Shown piece after piece: positions 48,823 through 58,839 of a stretch of 64,000 bases of DNA; positions within the stretch are counted from its first letter, which is position 1, and every line of letters starts with the position of its first letter. Made by a program: the position numbers and the translations under genes. Source of the stretch: Craterostigma plantagineum (taxonomy: Eukaryota; Streptophyta; Magnoliopsida; Lamiales; Linderniaceae); the NCBI GenBank assembly GCA_027422505.1, contig JAPQWV010000017.1, positions 19,593,501 to 19,657,500 on the forward strand, written 5' to 3'. The notes beneath the pieces are model-generated. The model was not told the DNA's origin. It ran no database searches and saw only the letters and a list, made by a program, of their open reading frames with translations.

Positions 48823-51387
48823 TCATAGCACAAGGCCGAGGAGGGTGCCTATGAACACGAGGAACATCATAAAATTCATTGCATATAAGGACGACGGAGC
48901 AGAAGATAGGTTGTGCGCTTCCACGGAGTATAAATTTCCAGTCGTTTCGTCCCTCACTTTTATGCTCGACGAACCTGAACAAGATATTGCCGACAATGAC
49001 AAAAAGAATATTTTGGATTTGCATTCAGCAGAAAACTCGACGATTCTAAGGTGCAAGGCGATTTACGACACTCACAGTTGTATTGCACCCATCCTATTGT
49101 CTGGTTTTCGAGGTCGTAAAGAACGAGCTTGTCAGCTAAGGCGACATCTGCAATTGCATTGATACCCATTAAGCATTTACGCCAAAAAAATACGCAAAGT
49201 TTCCTATTATTTAAAATAGCCGAGCAAGCTCACCTCCTAAGAGAGTTATCTCCTTGCCGTCTTTCGTCTGCATTCCACTGTTTTGCCAGCCTATACAGTA
49301 CTCACCATCCTAGCGAAAAAAAAATAAAAAATAAATCGTCACGTTTTACTTGAAGTTCTTAGGCGTATATCATTGAAAAGCAAATTTATTTCGAAAGGAA
49401 TAATAAGTTTACTCACGCGAACTTCGAACAGATAGTCGTGGGGATAAACCGGCAAGGCGAGCGAATCCTCGAAATGAAAACTTACGACAGGAAATCCATC
49501 GTCGACACTGCACAAAAAAAAAGGAACGATCATATACGAACAAGTCTCCAAAACAAGCACTAGTAAGACTACTCATAATAGCAATGATCAGATACGTCTA
49601 AGGCGATGCACTTACTTCCCGCTGTACCAAAAGCATGTGAACTGCTTCTCAACCATATGAGTTTGCAAACCTGGTTGCTGGGCCATTATCTAAAAGGCAA
49701 AATAAATACACGCAAAAGCTAATAATCACGGTAACAAAGACGGAAAAACAGAGAAGTTAGCGTAAAATCTACACATATGCATGCTAAATTAATGCTTTAG
49801 TTCCAAATACTTCGCTTGAACGATTTGGTTTTGTTTTAACTGCTAAAATGGAGCGCCGTAGACGGATGGTATTTACATGAATCTGGAGTTGTTAAATACA
49901 AGAGTTTAACGGTCGAACCTTTTTTCCAGTCACGTAAGTTAGGGGTTGCCACTTAAAGGCACGCAACTTACAGAGTTGCAATTTTACGGACGTTGCCTTT
50001 CGAAATTGAAGCAATTTAAGGATACAATGCGTCGAAAACGTAACTTTCGACCAGAACTTTGACGCCAACCTGCGTTTCCGACGCATTGCGTACTTAAAAA
50101 TTGCTTCAATTTTGAAAGTTAGTGTCCTTAAATTGCAACATTCTAGGTCGGGTGCTGCCTGGGACGACTCAAAAAGTAGTTGAGCCTTATTTTATTTATT
50201 AGTCTGAACACAAATCGAATCTCGACCGAAAGAATTTTCTCCTTTGCGGACGGGCGTACCTTATCCATAACCTGTCGATAAACGTCCGACGGGAGATAAG
50301 CCAAAGTCGTACCGCTGTCGACTATCGTCCCGCCACTCGATCCAACCGTATCCGACGCGTCCGTCGGGAGATCAATGAACTTCCCGCCAACGTCGATCGC
50401 CTTCATATGTACATTATAATGTTGCCTGAGGAACACCCAAAAAAAAAGAAAACAAAAGTGTACATATTGGGGACGACCGAGGGTCAATAAAATAAAATTG
50501 CGAAAAAAAAGTCATAAAAAAGCGTACGTATTGGGGACGAGGGGCGTTCTCGTAATTTTTGGCTGAACGACCTCCCCGATGGCGAATATCCCGCCCCCTC
50601 TATTGCCATCCAAGCAGTGCGAAAAGACCTTTTTGACCTTCCCCGACGATGCGAGCTGCGAAAGCACAGATGTGTTTGCTTGCCCGAACCCAATGATCCC
50701 ATCCACGGCCTGGGAAGACGAGCCCAACTCCCCAGATTGTCTAGCCGAGCACCTACCTTACATTTAAGAAGCGGAAAAAAAAACGAAAGAAATTCAAGAA
50801 TTAATTCGTCGTAGCTAAACGAAATGTATGCCAAATTTGTAAAAAGAAAGAAAAAAAAAGGAGAAAAAAGGCGGACCCAAATGCTATCGACCCATTCATA
50901 GTTGCGGTCTGCATATTCCCAGACACTCGATCGAAAGTGAAGTAGTCTCTTACAAAGTAACCCTCGGTTTTACTACCGTCTCCGTAAGTAACGGCGTACT
51001 GACAGCTCAGACCGGGCCTACAGTTCGGGCTTTGGCCCGTGAATACGGTCTCGCAAAAATCTTGGTCGCAAGTCACCGTTTTTCCAGTCGAAGAGGTCGA
51101 TGTGTCGTACTGCTTCAGTGGTATCTGGTACATTCTACAATCGCTCAATCTCTAAAATTTCGAAGGAACAAAAAAAGCGAAAGTGAGAAAAAAAAAAGAA
51201 GAAAAAGCGTACGTCGAGATCGCTTTTCGTGGGACATCTCTGACAACCTTGGCAGTTCACCCACATAATATCACTCCCCGTGTCTACTTGGACATGGTAG
51301 TCGGTCGGGGGCGTCCCAATTGTGATTTTAGTGTAATAAAGTCTGCGAATATTTATCTCAGACAATCAATGATTGGAAATCACAGTC

Positions 51388-51458
<71 letters not shown>

Positions 51459-52087
51459 ATTCTTGTAGTAAGCAGGGAAAGTGTGAATGAAGAGAAGCTT
51501 AGAGTGGACATTGTTATTACATATGCGGGCATGTCTATCGAGGTTATGCCTCATTTCTATAGTCAGGATAATTAGATGCAATTTGGGCGATAATACTTTC
51601 ACTTCTTACAAGACATTAATAACTTCTGCAATCGAAAGGGTAAAGGAGATCCTAAGATCACATCAATTTAGACCTGGCTAGCATAGACTTCAATGAAGAG
51701 CAAATCAAGAAATCAATCTCAGATTACGAGCAAAACGGTTATAATGTAACCCACAGAAGCCAACGTCGACCACTTAGTTTTCAAACACAATAAATAAGGG
51801 GCAAAAGAAAAAGAAAATTAATGAATTTAATTTTAATTCACGACGTACGCAGCATTCGTCGGCGATCCATCGCCGCCCAGCTCGAAATCGACGGCGGCGA
51901 GCATTCTCCCATGGCGATTGGAGTCGTGCCTCCTCAGCACGGCGAGGGGCGCTTTCCCCTTCCCACGGCCGCCGTACTTGTGGTGAACCTCAAACACCAC
52001 ATTGGCCGTCGCAAAGCGCGTGATCTCCGCCGCCACCGCCAGAAAGAGAAACGGCAGCACCGAGCGACGCCTCTTGCCCAGATCCAT
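48823..52087 (-). CDS. Aspartic protease, A1 family, A36/A39-like, probably GPI-anchored; 10 exons
   Basis: Pepsin-like protease entering the secretory pathway. Arabidopsis A36 and A39 act in pollen and pollen tubes; that role is not shown here. Exons (minus): 52087-51849, 51342-51213, 51151-50877, 50752-50528, 50425-50260, 49689-49616, 49507-49417, 49309-49234, 49147-49076, 48974-48823; 499 residues, all phases agree. A basic start plus a hydrophobic stretch (LPFLFLAVAA) is the signal peptide. The two catalytic motifs are intact: DTGSD (Asp100) and DSGTT (Asp326). 'GIIGFGQANTSVLSQLA', 'FSHCLDG' and 'YPHDYLF' are family-typical. The C-terminal tail 'MNFMMFLVFIGTLLGLVL' follows a Ser-rich segment, fitting a GPI signal. 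An in-frame ATG at 52165 would add 26 residues; 52087 is preferred because it places the signal peptide at the N-terminus. Intron 1 holds a TA microsatellite and intron 5 a small foldback repeat. Confidence 0.92.
49940..50150. repeat. Small foldback repeat in intron 5 of the aspartic protease gene
   Basis: The left arm (about 49965-50040: 'GAAGCAATTTAAGGATAC', 'GCGTCGAAAACG') pairs with the right arm (about 50070-50148: 'CGTTTCCGACGC', 'TTGCTTCAATT', 'GTCCTTAAATTGCAAC'). About 200 bp, no coding; MITE-like. Confidence 0.55.
51390..51453. repeat. TA microsatellite
   Basis: About 64 bp of TA repeats with one interruption, in intron 1 of the aspartic protease gene. Open frames called through it are artefacts. 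Confidence 0.9.
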
Positions 52088-53293
52088 AGCCACCAATTTT
52101 TTTTCAGGAAATAATACGAATAAACGAAAAAGAACGCGCGATCGATGGGCAAAAGGTAAACCCACGTTATGCGAAGAATCAAATCGGAGCCTTGGAACAA
52201 CGGCAAACTGAATGTGGGTCTCGTGATTCTTTCTTTTTCTTTCCTTTTTTTTTTTTTCTCTTTTGTGGGGCTGAACAAAACAAAAGAATTTTTAAAATGA
52301 AATCTTTCGGGAAATGGCGGTGGCGAAGGGAAGAAGATTAACACAAGGGTCAGCTGAGAACGTGATAAACAAAAATACCCCAGAAAAAGACACAGAGATT
52401 TACGGAAGAAATGGGACAAAAATGAGGGATTGGGACTTGGGAGTTTAAATTAAGTACAATTCACACGACGTATGAATATAGAGAATGGAGCAGTTGAACT
52501 CAGCTTCAAGAGTAAGGAACAAAAATCTGATATTTTTTTTTATAGGCGTAGGAAAATCGAGGAATGGATACGGTGTATTTTATTCAATCTGATTGTGAAC
52601 TAGGAAGTTGGATTTTTACTAAAACAAGTGTTTACTGTTTTCTCTGGATCTATTTCAGATTGCTGACTGATTATTTAACCGAAAATGGTGTTAAGACTAT
52701 GTGTTTCTGACCAAAAGTCAGCTGGTAATAGTAATCATTTGTGAAATATGGGCGAGCGCTGTGCGGTTAGTGCAATTTTTATCGAGACCTGATGTATTGA
52801 GGTTTTTCTTATAATATAGCCCAAACCCAATCATAATAATCTAAACGCGATAGATTGCATTTTGATTGGTTGCGGTTTGGGGTGGAGAGATTCTGCGGTT
52901 TTAATATTTTTTTTTATCATAACGAAAAACTAAGTGTAATATTCTTAATTATAGATAGAGCAAAAAAGATATATCATAAACTTATTTACAACTATAAAAA
53001 TTTCTATACAAAAATGTTATTATCATGTAATATATTAGTAACAAATAATAAAAAAGTCTGATAAGAAGCTTGATTAGAAGCTCGTATTCCTTGTTCGCGG
53101 CCGACTTTTGGTAAAGCAACTAAAGCAAGAGCCTCATTTGGTTTAAAATTTTCCCTTAGAAGAAATAAAATTTTTTATTTTAAAACTTCAACTCCTATAA
53201 ACTTCAAGTGTATAGTTGTTGATCTCAAGTTCGAATAAAGGAGGATGATTGCAATTGATAGACATAATTTCCTTTTTACTACATAACATTTAT
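52088..53293. other. Upstream of the aspartic protease; AT-rich, with a partial repeat
   Basis: The first few hundred bp should hold the protease promoter and leader. From about 52745 words such as GTGCGGTT and GGTTGCGGTTTGG recall the CGGTTT-rich element at 22168-23035. 53135-53293 is repeated at about 56300-56450 on the other side of the Copia insertion. Confidence 0.4.
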
Positions 53294-53350
53294 TGTTGAA
53301 CTATAAGGATCAAAGTTCAGCTCCAGATTTCGTTATATCAAGCTGTCTCA

Positions 53351-53535
53351 AGTCACGGCATGTGACCTCATGGGTCACGGCCGTGACAACGACGATCTGA
53401 GCAGGCTACAGCCCACTGCCCTGAGTCACGGTCTGTGACCCCATGGGTCACGGCCGTGACATCAACAAGCTACGGACACTGCCCCGAGTCACAGTCTCTG
53501 ACCTCAGAGTTCATGGTCGTGATCGATTGCTTCAG
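53351..53535. repeat. Palindromic tandem repeats inside the Copia 5' LTR
   Basis: Three units start near 53351, 53424 and 53487, each opening AGTCACGG or AGTCACAG and containing (C/T)TGTGACC. Two contain the perfect 14-bp palindrome GTCACGGCCGTGAC. The same array occurs in the 3' LTR at about 55753-55937. Confidence 0.75.
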
Positions 53536-54009
53536 TTAATTGAAAGAGCTGTTCACACTTATAAAGACGCTGGAGTCACCGACGACTTTTATGATGCACT
53601 TAAGCAATTCGTCTTCGCGCCAAGATAAATAGTACTTCTGTTCATCTAATTGTAATCATCTCATTTTTTACGCGTGTGTTCATCTTCATCACTTTTCTTG
53701 GGTGAGTGAAGATTGAGTCTGTAATCTGTAAAAGGGTGTGAATTAATACGAGCTCGTTTTGCTCCGTGGATGTGGAACAATTGATTCCGAACCATGTTAA
53801 TTCTGCGTTTACAAACACCAACAAATTTCATGACATAGAAGTGACTAGGGTGATTCTGCCAGATAACTCGGTCATAGAAGTTAACAAAGCAGGGACCATC
53901 ATGCTTAATAGATCACCTTGAGCAGAGGGGACTTAGATGGTCTGAGAGACAGTCTAGGAATCCCCTATATCTGAGGGATTTTCAGTGCCACAATCTGAGA
54001 GATAAGAAA

Positions 54010-55690
54010 GTGTTGTATCCTATGTCTCAAGTGCTTACCTATCAGAAATTCTCAGGCCATCATCAAGCATTCATGAATGCTCTAAGCCAAGCACATGAGC
54101 CCAAACACTACTACCAAGCTGCCCGATCAGAGCAGTGGCAACTTGCCATGCAAGAAGAATTGCAAGCTCTGGAAGAAAACAGCACATGGACCTTAATGCC
54201 TCTTCCAGCAGGCAAAAAGACAATCGAAAATAGATGGGTTTACAAGTTAAACTCAATGCAGCTGGAGGGATTGAGAAGCACAAAGAAAGATTGGTGGCAA
54301 AAGGGTATGATCAGCGAGAGGGCATTGATTACATTGATACTTTTGCTCCTGTAGCAAAGCCGAACACCATCAAAATAATCATTTCCCTAGCAGCTAAACT
54401 GAGGTGGAGTCTTGTTCAATTAGATGTTAACAATGCCTTTCTTAATGGGGAGCTCACTGAAGAGGTATATATGGACTTGCCCCAAGGATTTGCCAACAGA
54501 TATCAGTCACACAATACTGAGAAAGTAGTTTGCAAACTGAATAAATCGATATATGGCCTCAAACAGGCCTCTCGGCAATGGAATAAGGCCTTCACAGATG
54601 CAGCTAAGTGTTATGGATTTCGACAGACCCAGTCTGACCATACTCTGTTCTTAAAGGGTAAAGGAAATCAGTTGGTGGTGATGTTAGTTTACGTGGATGA
54701 CATTATTTTGGCAAGCCCCTCCGTTGAGCAGATAGAACAGGCTAAGGTCTTCCTGAAGCACTCCTTTAAGGTCAAAGATTTGGGCAACTTGAAATTTTTT
54801 CTGGGAATTGAGATTGCTCGGAATGAGGCTGGGATTTACCTCTCACAGAGGTTGCAATTGTTGGAAGACACAGGTTACCTTCATGCCAAGCCTCTGTCAA
54901 CACTATGAACCCCAGTCAGAAATTACAGACAGAGGATGGGGAGCTTTTAATAGACCCTTTCTCGTACAGAAGACTAGTAGGCAGGCTGTTGTACTTAACT
55001 TTTACTAGGCCGGATATATGCTATGCAGTCCACAAGTTAAGCCAATTCATCTCAGCTCCTCGGACTAACCATTTGATGGCTGCACATAACCTGCTTCGCT
55101 ACCTTAAGGGATCCCCTGGGCAGGGGCTTTTCATGTCCTCAGATTCAAAGCTTTCTCTCAGTGCCTTTTCAGACGCCGACTGGGCCACTTGCAGGGATAC
55201 CAGGAAGTCCGTCACAGGATACTGTACCTTCTTGGGGAATTCCTTGATCACTTGGAAAGCCAAGAAACAAGCCACCGTCTCCAGGTCATCTACCGAGGCT
55301 GAATACCGGGCACTTGGGGCAATTGTGGCCGAGGTTCTTTGGGTCAAGCACTTGCTGCACGAGTTGAACTTGGAGCTCTCACAGTCACCAGTTATATATT
55401 GTGACAACCTCTCCGCCTTAAAGCTTGCATCTAACCCAAAGTTTCATGAGAAATCCAAGCATATTGAGGTTGATTGTCACTTCATACGGCACCATGTTCT
55501 GCAAGGATCAATCAAATTGTTACCAGTTACGACTGTTTTTCAGCTAGCATACATCTTTACCAAAGTCCTCACTGGTCCGCAGTTACAACAATTATTTTTT
55601 TTTGGTAGAATGAAAATTCATTTACCACTCAAGTTACAACAATTATTGGTCAAGATGTCCGTCGTTGATCCGTGCCGTCCATCTTGCTAG
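54010..55690 (+). pseudogene. Copia reverse transcriptase-RNase H fragment
   Basis: Three plus-strand frames in order. 54010-54354 starts the RT domain ('WQLAMQEELQALEENSTW'). 54234-54908 continues with 'FAPVAKPNTIKIIISLAA', 'NNAFLNGELTEEVYM', 'GLKQASRQWNKAF' and the catalytic YVDD. 54905-55690 has 'RPDICYAVHKLSQFI', the RNase H motifs 'SDADWA', 'STEAEYRAL' and 'YCDNLSALKLA'. The breaks are a frameshift near 54240-54290 and a stop/frame change at about 54905. Near its end a tiny retroposon-like insert (55597-55631) replaces the normal C-terminus. Not functional. Confidence 0.9.
55581..55647 (-). mobile_element. Tiny retroposon insert with 16-bp target duplication
   Basis: The 16-mer AGTTACAACAATTATT occurs at 55581-55596 and again at 55632-55647. 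Between them, 35 bp read on the minus strand as an L1-like 3' tail (AATGAATTTTCATTCTACC plus A9). This is the signature of target-primed insertion by LINE machinery, cut to its last few bases. Confidence 0.75.
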
Positions 55691-56199
55691 GGGATGTTGA
55701 ACTATAAGGATCAAAGTTCAGCTCCAGATTTCGTTATATCAAGCTATCTCAAGTCACGGCATGTGACCTCATGGGTCACGGCCGTGACAACGACGATCTG
55801 AGCAGGCTAGAGTCCACTGCCCTGAGTCACGGTCTGTGACCCCATGGGTCACGGCCGTGACATCAACAAGCTACGGACACTGCCCCGAGTCTCGGTCTCT
55901 GACCTCAGAGTTCACGGCCGTGATTGATTGCTTCAGTTAATTGAAAGAGCTGTTCACAATTATAAAGACGCTGGAGTCACCGACGACTTTTATGATGCAC
56001 TGAAGCAATTCGTCTTCGCGCCAAGATAAATAGTACTTCTGTTCATCTAACTGTAATCATCTCATTTTTTACGCGTGTGTTCATCTTCATCAATGTTCTT
56101 GGGTGAGTGAAGATTGAGTCTGTAATCTGTAAAAGGGTGTAAATTAATACGAGCTCGTTTTGCTCCGTGGATGTAGGAACAATTGATTCCGCCCCAACA

Positions 56200-57110
56200 A
56201 ATTTGATATTTATTTTTTTTTTAAAAAAAGAGCATGATTTAGAACTTAGCTTTACATAAATGTTATGATTATGCTCTGTCCTTGTATCTACTTTTTCCTT
56301 AGTAAAAGAAATTTTTATTTCAAAAATTTAACTCGCCTTCTGTAAACTTCAAGTGTTATAGTTGTTAGTTCGAAATCCGAATAAAAGGAGGAGGGTTGCA
56401 TTGGATAAATACATAAATTCTTTTTCACTATATAATACTTACTTTTCTATAAAAAAACTCATTTAGAACTTAGCTTTACGCAACGTGTTATGGTGAGTCA
56501 ATGTCTTTGTATCAATAGTAATTAATATTTTTTGCCTTCACTACTATTACGAGTTATATCTATTACTTTATGAACTATTGAATAAAGTGTAGTAAAATTT
56601 TATTATATTTTAAATGCGATTGGGTGCGGTTTTATATGGTTTTAAAAATAAAAAACCAAACACGATTGCAAAATATGCGGTTTTATTTTTTAAACCAAAC
56701 TAACCCATCAAATCCTTAACCGACACTTGGGTCTAGGTTGGATTGGGTCGATTGGGTGGGACTCATAATAAGTACCGTTCTTAATTTGAATTAATTATAA
56801 TTAGTATTAGTATAACATATGATATTAAAAATAAATAAATAGGTACAAATAGTAAACCAAAGTACCCTTTGTATGACAACTTTCAAATTTTCCTCTATTT
56901 TTATGCCTTTAGTAGGCCTAGTATTTCCGGCACTTGCAGTGGCTTCTTTTTTCTTCATGTTCAAACAAATAAGATTGTTTAGATATGAGGGGACCCAATT
57001 TTTATCCTTTTTTTTGAAACTTAGACTTGTAGCATAACACAGATATTTTTTTTCAGGAAATATGGTAGCGGTCCGACGGGTTAACCCCTATGTGAAACAA
57101 TAAATACTTT
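56200..57110. other. Intergenic with partial direct repeats
   Basis: 56230-56270 and 56455-56490 share TTAGAACTTAGCTTTAC. 56300-56450 resembles 53135-53293 on the other side of the Copia element. 56590-56710 is rich in GCGGTTTTAT / AAAACCAAAC. No gene. Confidence 0.45.
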
Positions 57111-57118
57111 GGAGAAGG

Positions 57119-57742
57119 TAGGGGTGGCAAAATTCCCACGATGAATCATCCCCGTGGGAATCCGATGCTATTGGGACGGGGAATCCCCGGTCAAAACGGG
57201 GATGGAGAGTTGACGGTGATTCCCCGTTGGTTGAAGAGCGGGGACGAGATGGGGATGATAATCATGTTTCCACCCATCCCCGGCCCCGTTTGAATCAAAT
57301 GGTGATTCACCATTCTCCCATTCGATTTATTAATAAATACTATGAAAAACTAATTTGAATTAAGAATCCTCGAAGACCATCCTTTTATATTCAGGATAAT
57401 ATTTAAAAGAAAAAAATTGTACTTTCAAGATATATTCTTCACAATACACTCCTATTTCAATCACAAATTATATCAATTTTTATACTCTAATATCATATTT
57501 TACATATTAATTTGTCTATATTACTTAGTTTATGTTTTTTGTCGCTAAAAAAATTTATTTATTGGATATACATGAATATGAGAATCCGAATCCCACATGG
57601 GGAATCCATCCCCGAACGGTGATTATCCATCCCCGAACCAATTCATAAGCTGTGAATTAGCGGGGATGTTATTAAGAAGGAGAATTTGGTATGGGGACGG
57701 TATGTCCCTTACCAACCCCGAAACCACCCATTGCCATCCCTA
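57119..57742. mobile_element. Non-autonomous hAT element
   Basis: Starts TAGGGGTGGCAAAATTCCC and ends ACCACCCATTGCCATCCCTA. The flanking 8 bp are GGAGAAGG (57111-57118) and AGAGAAGG (57743-57750), one mismatch. Subterminal GGGGAATCC / CCCGTTT repeats. 624 bp, no coding capacity. Confidence 0.82.
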
Positions 57743-57750
57743 AGAGAAGG

Positions 57751-58839
57751 GAAGAAGCAGAGATAATATATATCTTCTTTTAAGGAGAAAATTGCATATG
57801 CTTTTCTTAAACAATTTGATTTTTAAAAACTACCCAACTCTTGTATTGTATGTTTGTGAAATTTAATTTTTCAAGATTTAGTAGATTATTTTTGGATTCG
57901 TTGGTCCATGATTATCCATATTTAGATCTCAGACTTGTATATTCCGTTGCTGTTACGAAGATAGCTAAAAATTGGGATAACAAATTCTTAGTTAAAGCGA
58001 GGATGAGGAGTTTGACGGTAAGTCTCTATTGATGAAAATGTGGGATGAGATAAGGATGAGATTCACGTTCTCAACTAAAGCCGCAGCTTATGTGAGGCCA
58101 GTAAGTGTGAGTCGGTCGCTACGGGCCCAGATTTTGAGGACCCAATATTTTTCATACCTATATTATAGTAGGCCAACATTATTTTATTTTGTAAGAGTCG
58201 AAAATAGTGATTCGGGCGGAGAAGCGCCAACAGAAACGTCATTTATTATATCTCATAACTGTTATGCGATGAAATGAAAGGATCCTCACCCATGCTGTAT
58301 ATAAAATTTTGTTAACGATACTCGTAACAGTTAGCATCAACATAAAGAAGTTTTTCAAATGTAAAACTTGATTAAGAATTAGCTTTGCTCCACAATGTGA
58401 CAAGCCCAACTGAATGGACTAACAACGTTGCTGATTGTGAAGAAATGGTGGGCAACTAGATGATACAGCTTTGAGCAATGCTTTTGCGTCTAAAAAATCT
58501 GGACGAGTAGTTTACATTTATTATTTAAGATACTTTTACAATTCAACAGCATGTTCCTCGCCCGGACGTCCACCATCATCTCCGGCCTAGTTTGAACCAA
58601 GCGGCAAATATTAGGACTACTTTCTTAAATTTAAGAAATAGCAGAGGGAGTAAAAAGTAATTTCCTTCTTTATTTGTGGTGCCAAGTTCAATACTTGTAT
58701 TTTATGTAGAGAAAATTGGAAATTGGAAGAACACAATATTCTAACATCTTGCTGCAACAACCCTTTACGGAGTCCACTCGATAGAGTAGAAGCGAGCAAC
58801 TTTTTCCGAAGAAATTGATTCGATTTGATTCGATAAAAG
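57751..58839. other. Intergenic upstream of EMC10
   Basis: Non-coding; two small plus-strand open frames (57841-58032, 58029-58277) have no recognisable domain. The last 150 bp should contain the EMC10 leader and promoter. Confidence 0.4.

Larger units (their letters stand above)
53294..56199 (+). mobile_element. Copia LTR retrotransposon, internally deleted, both LTRs present
   Basis: 5' LTR 53294-53823 and 3' LTR 55695-56199 both open TGTTGAACTATAAGG and close CCAACA. The 3' LTR lacks a block of about 25-30 bp near its end. Internally only the RT/RNase H part of pol remains (about 53990-55690); gag, protease and integrase are missing, and so is a normal primer-binding site after the 5' LTR. 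A polypurine-like AGGGGA precedes the 3' LTR. The LTRs are highly similar, so insertion is not ancient. No clear 5-bp target duplication was seen. Confidence 0.88.

Noticed and set aside
51390..51453. Open frames of Ile-Tyr repeats on both strands
   Set aside because: Pure TA microsatellite.
53351..53535. CRISPR-like array
   Set aside because: Repeats are few, unevenly spaced and duplicated in both LTRs of a plant retrotransposon in a eukaryotic genome.
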